Source: Bryobacteraceae bacterium
Lineage (GTDB): Bacteria > Acidobacteriota > Terriglobia > Bryobacterales > Bryobacteraceae
Direction: 5' to 3'
Length of the DNA stretch: 8,397 bases
Assembly: GCA_030044325.1 (NCBI GenBank)
Contig: JASHWA010000189.1
Location: 1 to 8,397 of the forward strand
This document shows positions 1-6,014 of this stretch, in pieces. The translations under genes were made by a program, and so were the position numbers. Numbering within the stretch: the stretch's first letter is position 1; the number at the start of each line of letters is the position of its first letter. The notes beneath the pieces are model-generated. The model saw only the letters and a program-made list of their open reading frames with translations. It ran no database searches and was not told the origin of the DNA.

Positions 1-251
1 GCCTGGCCGATGATCTTCAGTTCCGGCCCGGTGAGGCCGATTCCCCAGAAATCGCCCCTTTCGGTCAGCACGCGCAGCTCGATCATGCGATCGGCGCCGA
101 GGTACGGGTACGGGTTCACGAGAAGCGCGCAGAGGACGCTGAAGACGGCGGTTGTCGCCCCGATGCCGAGCGTCAGGGAAACGATCGCGGTCAATGCGAG
201 CCCGGGCCGCTTCCGCCACTGCCGTAACGAGAACCGCAGGTCCTGCCACAT
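1..251 (-). CDS. ADOP-family FtsX/MacB-like permease, N-terminal fragment (runs off window)
   Basis: The visible 83 codons begin MWQDLRFSLRQWRKRPG and continue into a hydrophobic stretch at about residues 18-45 (ALTAIVSLTLGIGATT and on), then a predicted periplasmic segment with NPYPYLGADRM. This is the characteristic opening of the acidobacterial ADOP permeases: a short basic amphipathic start, one transmembrane helix with an LGIGA(T/N)TA motif, then the MacB-like periplasmic core. Family members are usually about 800-900 residues with FtsX domains, so roughly nine tenths of the gene lies beyond the left edge. The start is fixed by an in-frame TGA two codons upstream of the ATG at 251; a GAG-rich stretch abuts the ATG but no well-spaced ribosome binding site is seen. 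The substrate of ADOP proteins is generally unknown; export of macrolide-like or lipophilic compounds is assumed by analogy with MacB. Confidence 0.88.
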   Translation of the reverse strand, partial: MWQDLRFSLRQWRKRPGLALTAIVSLTLGIGATTAVFSVLCALLVNPYPYLGADRMIELRVLTERGDFWGIGLTGPELKIIGQ

Positions 252-481
252 CTCTCAACTTGATACGCGCCCGGCCGGGTTTGGTTACCTATTCGTAATT
301 CCTCTAATGACCAGCTCCGTTGAAAAATCGCTGCCAGCAGTTTTTCGGGAATCCAATCCATATTGCTTGGCTACGTCCGACTGATGTGTTCCATTATCGG
401 GGAGTGTTGTGGCTCTCATCGGGCACGTTGCGGCGCACTCTTCTCCCTTGGCTGTTCATGCGCGGCTTCTTGTTTGGGTTT

Positions 482-928
482 CTATTTCTTTCCTTCCTCG
501 AAGCGGACCTCCAGATAGGTGATCGTCCCATCCACCTCTTTGTACCAATGTGGCGTTCCGGCAGGCACGAAAACCACATCACCCTTGGTGACGTGTCGCA
601 TCTGGCCGCCCTCAATCGTCGCGTCGGCTCCCGACGTGGCCCCAGCCGGGTGAATAATGTTCCCGCCGACCACGACCGTTCCTCCGCCGTCAATTATGTA
701 GTGCACCTCCGAGTTGCCCACGTGCGTGAGAGGCGTTCCCGGCGACACGCGGTTGACGACGTTGATCCGATGCTGATCCGCATTTGATACCGGGGCGGTT
801 TTCATGCCTCTGTTCGCTGTCGCCTTACTGAGGATGGCGCCGATTTCAGAATTGGATAGAATCACGATGTCGGCCGCCCGTAAGGAAAGGCAAGTGAAAA
901 GAACCGCAACGATCGAGGTCTTGAACAT
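482..928 (-). CDS. Exported small single-domain cupin protein
   Basis: A 148-residue product. Residues 1-18 look like a signal peptide: MFKTS, a hydrophobic core IVAVLFTCLSL, then RA-AD as a likely cleavage site. The rest is one cupin barrel. Motif 1 is seen as GTPLTHVGNSEVHYIIDGGG (residues 64-83), giving His69 and Glu74. Motif 2 is GDVVFVPAGTPHWYK (116-130), giving His127. The second motif-1 histidine of the HxH pattern is Gly71 here, so the metal site would have a reduced ligand set unless Asn72 or His53 helps. I chose the ATG at 928 because the signal peptide begins there; the frame stays open to 1072, but those extra residues are basic and low in hydrophobicity. No clear Shine-Dalgarno motif is visible. 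Function cannot be named: exported cupins include dioxygenases, isomerases and non-enzymatic binding proteins. It stands alone, over 200 bases from the ADOP gene. Confidence 0.82.
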   Translation of the reverse strand: MFKTSIVAVLFTCLSLRAADIVILSNSEIGAILSKATANRGMKTAPVSNADQHRINVVNRVSPGTPLTHVGNSEVHYIIDGGGTVVVGGNIIHPAGATSGADATIEGGQMRHVTKGDVVFVPAGTPHWYKEVDGTITYLEVRFEEGKK

Positions 929-1330
929 GACGCCAATGTATCGGCTCACGCGGATCCAGTCAACGGACCTGAAAGACGCCCGTGAGGACAGCCGTACAGG
1001 ACTTTTCTTGTTAAGGCTTGCCACCTGATGTGTGCCATTAACGACACTTCCCAGAAGCGCGTTCCCGCCCAATCAACGAGTTGCCGACAATTCACCCGAA
1101 GACCGCCCGCAGTGTCTCGGGCATTCTCCGTGCACATCCGGGCGGAAGGTTCGACGCCGCCGATTCGGGCGCGCGGCCGCCTGAAGCAGGTCCGTGTACG
1201 ATAAGGCGCGCGCCTCACCGCGCATGTAGAGGTTCAAAGACCGCCGCCAGACAACAGGTTGAACCCCGCTGCAGGCAAGGCCATCAGCTACATAGCGCGG
1301 GAGGCAGAATGAGTCTCAACATTCGCGCGT
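929..1330. other. Gene-free stretch between the binding-protein gene and the cupin gene
   Basis: About 400 bases in which I see no convincing gene on either strand. It must hold the promoter of the minus-strand cupin gene and the 3' untranslated end of the minus-strand binding-protein gene. It contains an inverted repeat (listed separately), a GGCGCGCGCC palindrome at 1205-1214 and a 25-codon plus-strand ORF with a good Shine-Dalgarno at its right end (discussed among the rejected items). No rho-independent terminator with a T tract and no tRNA was found. Confidence 0.5.
1231..1265. repeat. Inverted repeat GGTTCAA / TTGAACC
   Basis: Seven-base perfect arms, GGTTCAA at 1231-1237 and TTGAACC at 1259-1265, are separated by 21 bases. 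The element lies 66 bases beyond the stop of the binding-protein gene and about 300 bases upstream of the cupin start. It could be a weak hairpin in the 3' untranslated region or an operator half-site pair; there is no T tract, so it is not a classic terminator. Seven-base arms can occur by chance in a stretch this long. Confidence 0.3.
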
Positions 1331-2449
1331 TCAGGCCTGCGTGGCAAGCACGCGCTCTTTCGGCTCAACGGCGCCGAGGTTTTTGACAACCTCGAAGCTG
1401 CCTTTCTGCGCATGTCCGATGTACATGTTCAAGCGGAGGTGATGCTGGCCGGGCACCATTTCCGCGGGACCGCCGGGGCCGTTGGTGATCTTCGCGTGGT
1501 CAAGTGCGCGGATAACGGCCTCCTGATCGAGCGATCCGGCTTCTTTCACGGCCGCTTCCCACAACTTCAATCCGCGGAATAAACCGGTCGCCGCGCTGCC
1601 CGCTGTGAACTTGGAGCTGCCCGGATAGAGCGCGTTGTAGCGGCTCAGCAGATCGCGGCTGAAGGGATCGTTGACGCTCTGGTAGTAGTCCAGACAACTG
1701 TACATGCCGTCCACCCACTCGGGAGGAAAGAGGCCGAGCATATTTTCTTCGAAATACGTGCAAACCAACTGGCCGCCCCGCTTGGTGAAGCCGGACTTAT
1801 GCAACTGCTCAAGAAAGGGAGCGACCCCCGGAGGAACGATCGTATTGAAGACCACTTCGGCGCCGCTGGCAGCGATCTTCTCGCACGTCGCCGCGTAGTC
1901 GGTGTGATCCATCGGGAAGTACTCCTCGCCTACGATGCTGCCGCCGCGCGCGGCCACCACTTGCCGGAGGCTTTTGTTCAGGAGGTGCGGCCAAATATAA
2001 TCGGCCGATGGGCAATAGAATTTCCTGGCGCCCGTTTTTTCCATCAGCCAGGGAATCATCGATTCCACCTGCTGCGCCGGCACCGGACCGGTGCAGAAAA
2101 TCAGCGGATGGCATTCTTGGCCCTCGTATTGTTCGGGGTAAATGTAGAGTTTGTTTCCCTCTACAACCGGGCCCTTGATCGCCTGGCGAGTGGAGCTGTA
2201 GATGCCGCCCAACAACACGTCGACGTGATCTTCAAAGATCAGTTTCCTGGCTTTCGCCTCCGCCACGGCGTCCGTGGTGGCGCTGTCTTCCAGATGAAGG
2301 CTTAGCGGCCCGCCGAGCAGACCACCGTGGGCGTTCATTTCATCAATCACCAGCTTGGCGATGTTGCCGTTGGCGACGCCCAGCAGGGAAAGGGGACCGG
2401 TCATGTCGGTGATCACGCCGATTTTGATTGGGGAGTTGGTAGAGTTCAT
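1331..2449 (-). CDS. Urea/short-chain-amide-type substrate-binding protein (UrtA/FmdD/AmiC-like), without signal peptide
   Basis: A 372-residue type I periplasmic-binding-fold protein. The opening PIKIGVITDMTGPLS (residues 7-21), LLGGIYSSTRQA (79-90), the hallmark YPEQYEGQE (104-112) and SADYIWP (148-154) match the family that includes UrtA, FmdD and the Pseudomonas amide sensor AmiC. The C-terminal lobe with LDYYQSVNDP and PGQHHLRLNMYIGHAQKGSFEVV is also typical. Family members in ABC uptake systems carry a 25-30 residue signal peptide; here the mature fold begins about seven residues after the start, as in cytoplasmic AmiC. The start is well supported: AAAGGAG lies seven bases upstream of the ATG, and no hydrophobic segment precedes it. 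No permease or ATPase gene is nearby. It follows the SnoaL-like gene by 21 bases, so the two are likely cotranscribed. A role as a cytoplasmic amide/urea-type ligand sensor is inferred; a solute-binding subunit of a distant transporter is the alternative. Confidence 0.9.
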   Translation of the reverse strand: MNSTNSPIKIGVITDMTGPLSLLGVANGNIAKLVIDEMNAHGGLLGGPLSLHLEDSATTDAVAEAKARKLIFEDHVDVLLGGIYSSTRQAIKGPVVEGNKLYIYPEQYEGQECHPLIFCTGPVPAQQVESMIPWLMEKTGARKFYCPSADYIWPHLLNKSLRQVVAARGGSIVGEEYFPMDHTDYAATCEKIAASGAEVVFNTIVPPGVAPFLEQLHKSGFTKRGGQLVCTYFEENMLGLFPPEWVDGMYSCLDYYQSVNDPFSRDLLSRYNALYPGSSKFTAGSAATGLFRGLKLWEAAVKEAGSLDQEAVIRALDHAKITNGPGGPAEMVPGQHHLRLNMYIGHAQKGSFEVVKNLGAVEPKERVLATQA

Positions 2450-2456
2450 TGCATTG

Positions 2457-2463
2457 CTCCTTT
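2457..2463 (-). promoter_or_regulatory. Shine-Dalgarno AAAGGAG of the binding-protein gene
   Basis: AAAGGAG on the minus strand, seven bases before the ATG at 2449. It lies in the 21-base gap after the SnoaL-like stop codon, fixes the short N terminus and so supports the absence of a signal peptide. Confidence 0.8.
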
Positions 2464-2470
2464 GGAATAG

Positions 2471-2914
2471 TTAGGACCAGAATTCGTCCCAGGTGTGGAG
2501 ATCGTGAAAATGTTCCATGCCTTCGAGGATCAAGCCGTCTTCGAAGTCAAAAACCGTGCAGCAACCGGCATTCAGGCGTTTGCCGTTGCGTTCCGCGTGA
2601 TCGTGATGGATTGCGGCCACGCGGCCGTCGCTGCTTTGCAGCACTTCTTTCAGACTGACGCGAAAGGTTCCGCCGGTCACGCGCAAGCACTCAGCGAATC
2701 GCGCAAAAACGGCCTCGCGGCCCAGGGCTTCTCCGGCGACTACGCTCCGGCCCGGCGTGTACCAAGCCGCGTCGGGATGGAAGAGCCCGGCCATCGCCGC
2801 GAAATTGTTGGAGTTTAGCGCCGCAAATGCTTGACGAACCACGCCGGCATTCGCGTCTGCTATGCTCGTTCGAGCACCGCTCCCATCAATCGATTCCTGG
2901 TTTTTCTGCCGCAC
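2471..2914 (-). CDS. SnoaL/NTF2-like (ketosteroid-isomerase-fold) protein
   Basis: Up to 147 residues. The pattern VVRQAFAALNSNNFAAMAGLF (from about residue 25), HPDAAWYTPG, GREAVFARFAECL, a central antiparallel sheet (FRVSLKEVL, GRVAAIHHDHAE, CCTVFDFEDGLI) and the closing HFHDLHTWDEFW is the classic alpha+beta cone of SnoaL-like domains. These proteins include isomerases, cyclases, hydrolases and non-catalytic binding domains, so the reaction cannot be read from sequence. The start at 2914 is a GTG without an obvious ribosome binding site; the frame is open further upstream and a GTG near residue 25 could also serve, so the N terminus is uncertain by about 25 residues. It is the first gene of a likely two-gene unit with the binding protein and is divergent from the HD/LuxR regulator, with 51 bases between the start codons. 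Confidence 0.85.
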   Translation of the reverse strand: MRQKNQESIDGSGARTSIADANAGVVRQAFAALNSNNFAAMAGLFHPDAAWYTPGRSVVAGEALGREAVFARFAECLRVTGGTFRVSLKEVLQSSDGRVAAIHHDHAERNGKRLNAGCCTVFDFEDGLILEGMEHFHDLHTWDEFWS

Positions 2915-2965
2915 GACTAATATTAGCGGGACGCGGAAATTAAAACATCGGGAGGGTTCCCTATT
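2915..2965. promoter_or_regulatory. Short divergent promoter region
   Basis: Only 51 bases separate the GTG of the SnoaL-like gene (minus) and the TTG of the HD/LuxR gene (plus). The stretch is AT-rich in its left half (ACTAATATTAGC, ATTAAAACATC), unlike the flanking genes, and carries GGAGGG at 2951-2956, nine bases before the TTG, which is the likely ribosome binding site for the regulator. ACTAATATTAG at 2916-2926 is close to palindromic (CTAATATTAG is a perfect 10-base palindrome) and could be an operator or simply an AT-rich promoter element. Promoters this close would overlap or lie inside the neighbouring gene, so co-regulation is likely. Not proven from sequence. Confidence 0.5.
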
Positions 2966-4516
2966 TTGGCGTCACGCGGATTGAGATTAGGCGAATTTGC
3001 GGCAACCTTGGCCCTTGCGCAAGATAACGCGTTCGGCCAGCCCTTGGAATCCCAGTTCCGGTCCTGTCTGCTGGCGACGTGGTTTTGCAAGGAAGCTGGT
3101 TTTGATAAACAGGTGTCGCGCGACGTCTATTGGGTGGCGCTGCTGCGCTACCTGGGTTGCACCGGACATGCCCACGAAGTGGCGACGCTGTTCGGCGATG
3201 AGATCGCCATTCGCGCCCACACCTTGGTGCATGACGCTGCGAATCCAGAGGAAGTGATTCGCGACGTGATTACGTTTGCCACCGCCGGCCGGCCTCCGGA
3301 GGAGAGCGCGCAGATCGTCAAGATGATTCACGAAGGCGCTCACGCCTGGGCGGTCCACAATTTCGCATCCGGCTGCGAAGTCACGGACATGCTGCTCGAT
3401 CGCGTCGAGTTCGGGCTAGGCGTACGCGAAGCCTTGCGATTCACTTTTGAGCGGTGGAACGGAAATGGATTTCCCACGCACGCGAAGGGCGACGCGATTC
3501 CTCTCGCCATGCGGCTGGTGCACCTCACGCACGACATGGAAGCGATTGCCCGGCTTAGGACGCCGGCCGCGGCGCTCCAGGCCGCGGCTGATCGCCGCGA
3601 CCGCACCTATGATCCGACCTTGGTCGACATTTTCCTGAAGTGCGGCCCAGCCTGGTTTGACAAGCTCAAGAACGCCGAGCCCTGGACCGATGTCCTCGCT
3701 CTTGAGCCGGAGCCCCGCCGTCTTTTAGAGGGCGCCGAGCTCGACAACGCTCTTTTGGTCGCCGCAGACTTTATCGATATGAAGTCGCCTTATATGCCAG
3801 GGCATAGCCGTAAATGCGCCGAGCTTTGCCGTGATGCCGCCCGCGAATTGCGTCTTCCCGAAGAGGAAGCCACCGCGCTATGGAGAGCCGCTCTGGTTCA
3901 CGACTTCGGCACCACAGCCGTCTCAAACTCAATTTGGGACAAGCCCGGCGCGCTGACCAGAGCCGAACGCGACCGTGTGGAACTGCATCCCATGCTCACC
4001 GAGCAGATGCTGCGCCGCTCCCCGTCTCTGGACGCGCTGAATCGCTTTGCCGCCGCGCATCACGAAACCGCCGACGGATCCGGTTATTACAAGCGATTAC
4101 CGGCGGACGCCTTGGATCCGAACGCCGGCATTCTGGTGGCGGCCGATATTTACGCCGGCCTCACGGCGGATCGTGCCGATCGCCCCCGGTTTTCCGCGGC
4201 GGACGCGGCTTCAGAAATGTGCAGCATGGTCACACGGGGCGTTCTCGACAAACGAACCGCAAATGCCGTGTTAGTTGCGGCGGGACATAGCGAGGCCCGA
4301 GGACGGCGGGCAGCAAATCCGGGTGGACTTTCCGAGCGGGAAATCGAGGTCCTCCGCCTGGCCGCCAAGGGGTTCTCGACAAAGGTGATCGCCGAGCAGC
4401 TCTACATCTCTCCCAAGACCGCGGACCATCATATCCAGCACGTATACACCAAGATTGGCGTCTCCACGCGGGCTGCGGCGGCTCTCTGGGCGGCGCAAAA
4501 TTCAGTTGTCAACTAG
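2966..4516 (+). CDS. HD-GYP-like phosphohydrolase domain protein with C-terminal LuxR-type HTH
   Basis: A 516-residue cytoplasmic regulator. Residues ~1-210 form a degenerate HD-GYP-like module: FERWNGNGFP (161-170) aligns with the HHExxxGxGYP signature but lacks the histidines, followed by PLAMRLVHLTHDMEA. Residues ~255-430 form a second, better kept module: His280, HD at 312-313 (HDFGTT, with Thr where the Lys of HDxGK usually stands), His341, HHE at 365-367, DGSGYY at 370-375 in place of GYP, and AADIYAGLTADRADR with Asp394. Residues 453-512 are a LuxR/GerE HTH (LSEREIEVLRLAAKGFSTKVIA..ISPKTADHHI..IYTKIGV-like). The family is known in actinobacteria and others; targets are unknown. HD-GYP domains hydrolyse cyclic di-GMP, but the altered GYP and HDxGK motifs make that activity unsure here. 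The TTG start follows GGAGGG by nine bases, and the family's N terminus (RLGEFAATLALAQDNAFGQPLE) starts at once; the first in-frame ATG is near residue 120. Ends four bases before the apparent IS remnant. Confidence 0.9.
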   Translation: MASRGLRLGEFAATLALAQDNAFGQPLESQFRSCLLATWFCKEAGFDKQVSRDVYWVALLRYLGCTGHAHEVATLFGDEIAIRAHTLVHDAANPEEVIRDVITFATAGRPPEESAQIVKMIHEGAHAWAVHNFASGCEVTDMLLDRVEFGLGVREALRFTFERWNGNGFPTHAKGDAIPLAMRLVHLTHDMEAIARLRTPAAALQAAADRRDRTYDPTLVDIFLKCGPAWFDKLKNAEPWTDVLALEPEPRRLLEGAELDNALLVAADFIDMKSPYMPGHSRKCAELCRDAARELRLPEEEATALWRAALVHDFGTTAVSNSIWDKPGALTRAERDRVELHPMLTEQMLRRSPSLDALNRFAAAHHETADGSGYYKRLPADALDPNAGILVAADIYAGLTADRADRPRFSAADAASEMCSMVTRGVLDKRTANAVLVAAGHSEARGRRAANPGGLSEREIEVLRLAAKGFSTKVIAEQLYISPKTADHHIQHVYTKIGVSTRAAAALWAAQNSVVN

Positions 4517-4534
4517 CGCATGTAGTGTTGCGAG

Positions 4535-4559
4535 CCGAAGTTCATTAGGTGGACTTCGG
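4535..4559. terminator. Stem-loop downstream of the HD/LuxR gene
   Basis: CCGAAGT (4535-4541) and ACTTCGG (4553-4559) form a perfect seven-base stem with an 11-base loop, 18 bases after the regulator's stop. No T tract follows on either strand, so intrinsic termination is doubtful. It may instead belong to the subterminal region of the IS3-family remnant. Confidence 0.35.
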
Positions 4560-4575
4560 TGTGGAGGTGCGTCAA

Positions 4576-5227
4576 TTACTCGCTGTCCAGGGCACGGCCG
4601 CGGCCATCCATGCTGATTGCGATCCCGCGCTGCTTCAGCGGAGCCAGGAAGTCGGCGGCGGTGAACTGCGAACCCTGATCGGAGTTCCAGATTTCGGGTT
4701 GGCCGAAACGAAAGGCTCTCTCCAGCGCCGCCAGGCAGAAGCCGGTCTCCATGGTGTTGGACAGTTCCCAACCCAGCACGTAACGGCTGAACCAATCCAT
4801 GACGCGACCACGTAGAGGAACCCGCCCTGCATCGGAACGTAAGTAATATCGGTGCTCCAGACCTGATTGGGCCGCTCGATCGCGACGCCACGCAGCAGGT
4901 ATGGATAGACCTCGTGGCCTGGCGCCGGGCGGCTCAAGTGGGGCTTGGGATAGTGCGCTTCGATGCCCAGGATGCGCATCAACCGCTGGACACGGTTCCG
5001 GTTCACCCTCAGTTCGACAGCCATCTTGCGGCTGCCGAAGAACGGGCAGTCCATGTAGAGCTGGTCGAGCTTGCGCAGCAGGCGGAGGTTCTCGGCGCTC
5101 TCCGGCCGCGGTTGATAGTAATAGGTCGAGCGCGGCACGCCCATCAGTTCGCATTGCTGCTGGATGCTGAGGTGCCGATGCGTGGGATCGATCCATAGGC
5201 GTTTGTCTTCAGTCGAGGAGGCCAGCT
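4576..5227 (-). pseudogene. IS3-family transposase OrfB, frameshifted and C-terminally truncated
   Basis: After the slip site the frame reads the OrfB N terminus (QQQCELMGVPRSTYYYQPRPE, HTH_21-like FFGSRKMAVELR, MRILGIEAHYPKPHLS) and the first catalytic Asp in VWSTDITYVPMQGGF. At about 4801-4805 one base is missing (GTC GCG TC ATG GAT TGG rather than GCG GTC ATG), and the protein continues in another frame: VMDWFSRYVLGWELS, then the second catalytic Asp in WNSDQGSQFTA, then ISMDGRGRALD-SE-stop. Relatives continue after RALDN with about 90 residues containing the third catalytic residue (Glu of the DDE triad). That part is absent, so the gene is dead from two independent lesions. Confidence 0.85.
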
Positions 5228-5500
5228 CTTTTTTTTGAGAAAGTCCAGCTCCACTTTCAACTGGCCGATCTGCTTGTACAGTTCATCCTTCTCGGCGTCG
5301 GCTTGCCGGCGGATCTGCTGGCGACCGTTGCCGAAGATATCGGCCAAGCCGGCCAGCGCCTGTTTCTTCCAGCCGCCCACCTGGGTGGGATGGACGCCAA
5401 ACATCTGCGCGATCTGGGCCGCCGTCTTGTGCGCCTTGATCGCCTCGACGGCGACTTTCGCCTTCAGGCTGGGCGGGTGATTCTTCCGGGTTCGGGGCAT
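5144..5500 (-). CDS. IS3-family transposase OrfA (HTH protein)
   Basis: 118 residues in the zero frame. Residues 11-60 form a helix-turn-helix: LKAKVAVEAI, KTAAQIAQMFGVHPTQV, GGWKKQALAGL. Residues 65-90 (QADAEKDELYKQIGQLKVEL and DFLKKK) are a leucine-zipper-like coiled coil, as in IS3 OrfA proteins that dimerise through this segment. The ATG at 5500 follows AAGGAG (5506-5511) by five bases. The reading frame is intact, and codons 89-91 are AAA AAA AAG, the slippage site feeding OrfB; the 27 residues after it are out-of-frame read-through of orfB and carry no domain. Confidence 0.85.
   Translation of the reverse strand: MPRTRKNHPPSLKAKVAVEAIKAHKTAAQIAQMFGVHPTQVGGWKKQALAGLADIFGNGRQQIRRQADAEKDELYKQIGQLKVELDFLKKKSWPPRLKTNAYGSIPRIGTSASSSNAN
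5228..5236 (-). other. Programmed -1 ribosomal frameshift site (A8G)
   Basis: Eight A residues then G on the minus strand, read as AAA AAA AAG in orfA. Slipping back one base gives GAG CTG GCC TCC and enters the orfB frame, which then reads open into SIQQQCELMGVPRSTYYY. This is the standard IS3-family way to make the OrfAB transposase. The site has stayed intact although orfB has decayed. Confidence 0.75.
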
Positions 5501-5597
5501 TGACTCTCCTTCATTTTCAATGCCGCTCCACCATCTAAGAAAGGCCTACTTTTCTGTCCAAAAAATGGGGTGCACCACAATAGTTGAGCACGAGTCG

Positions 5598-6014
5598 ATG
5601 CTCGCCTTCGAGGAAGCTGAGAAACCCTCTGTCGATCATATTGTCATCACGACGAACGACGGCTCCCAACGCTACCCTGACAATCGGAAGGCTGATGACG
5701 AAAACCCGGCGATCTTGGTGCTTCGGACTGACAAAAGATTGCTCGGACCAGGCGAATCAAATTTCGGTCGAGCTGAAGTATTCGGTTTTTCTGCCGGACA
5801 ATCTTTTTGTGCACTTCTACTTCGGCACACGCACGTCTCTGTAGATGCTCCAGGATTCACGGTTTCGAGCGACTTTGGCAAGGATCAGACCGGTTCGTGG
5901 CAGACTCCACGTCTGTTCCTGATAGGCGACAAGATCACGTTGCGATGGAAGCCGGCCTCGCTGCTGGCGCTCAACGCAAGCGGCGATTCGGTGGTTGAAC
6001 CTTCATCGCAGTGA
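5598..6014 (+). pseudogene. Unrecognised ORF, possibly frame-damaged
   Basis: I do not recognise this product. One frame is open from inside the IS remnant to TGA at 6012-6014; the first ATG beyond the presumed IS end is at 5598, without a clear ribosome binding site. Coding character in this frame is good at both ends (FEEAEKPSVDHIVITTNDGS; DAPGFTVSSDFGKDQTGSW, RLFLIGDKITLRW). Between about 5715 and 5840 the neighbouring frame reads more like a protein (NQISVELKYSVFLPDNLF, HFYFGTRT) and uses GAG, CTG, AAG, CCG, TTC and TAC codons as real genes here do. That suggests two compensating indels. The mix is beta-rich and soluble, with no signal peptide or membrane segment. Its stop overlaps a GTG of the next fragment by four bases (GTGA), as if it were part of a small element operon. 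A merely chance ORF remains possible. Confidence 0.4.

Larger units (their letters stand above)
4521..5579 (-). mobile_element. IS3-family insertion sequence remnant
   Basis: The block contains orfA, an A8G slippage site and most of orfB in the usual IS3 order on the minus strand. Candidate ends are TGTAGTG (reading rightward from 4521) and TGTGGTG (reading leftward from 5579), which agree at six of seven bases and then diverge. No matching target-site duplication is seen beside them, so the ends are tentative. Intact relatives are about 1.2-1.3 kb; this copy would be 1,059 bases, which fits loss of the orfB 3' part. It cannot make a functional transposase as it stands. Confidence 0.7.

Noticed and set aside
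270..279. CCCGGCCGGG palindrome upstream of the ADOP gene
   Set aside because: A short GC palindrome without loop or partner; expected by chance in GC-rich DNA, with no further support for an operator.
252..481. Gap between the ADOP and cupin genes with small ORFs on both strands
   Set aside because: The ORFs have no domain character, and no RNA gene or terminator with a T tract could be supported.
1231..1243. GGTTCAAAGACC, resembling a tRNA T-arm
   Set aside because: No flanking acceptor, D or anticodon stems could be built, and the T-arm itself does not close with a five-base stem.
1309..1386. A 25-codon plus-strand ORF with GGGAGG before its ATG, starting MSLNIRAFRPAWQ, reminiscent of a GNAT acetyltransferase N terminus
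   Set aside because: It ends after 25 codons and overlaps antisense the conserved 3' end of the binding-protein gene. The resemblance is too short to support a gene or a fragment.
1799..2305. 168-codon plus-strand ORF antisense to the binding-protein gene
   Set aside because: The minus-strand frame carries clear family motifs; the antisense frame is a GC-bias shadow.
4504..4514. AGTTGTCAACT inverted repeat over the end of the HD/LuxR gene
   Set aside because: The arms are separated by one base, so it cannot fold as a hairpin, and it lies within codons; probably chance.
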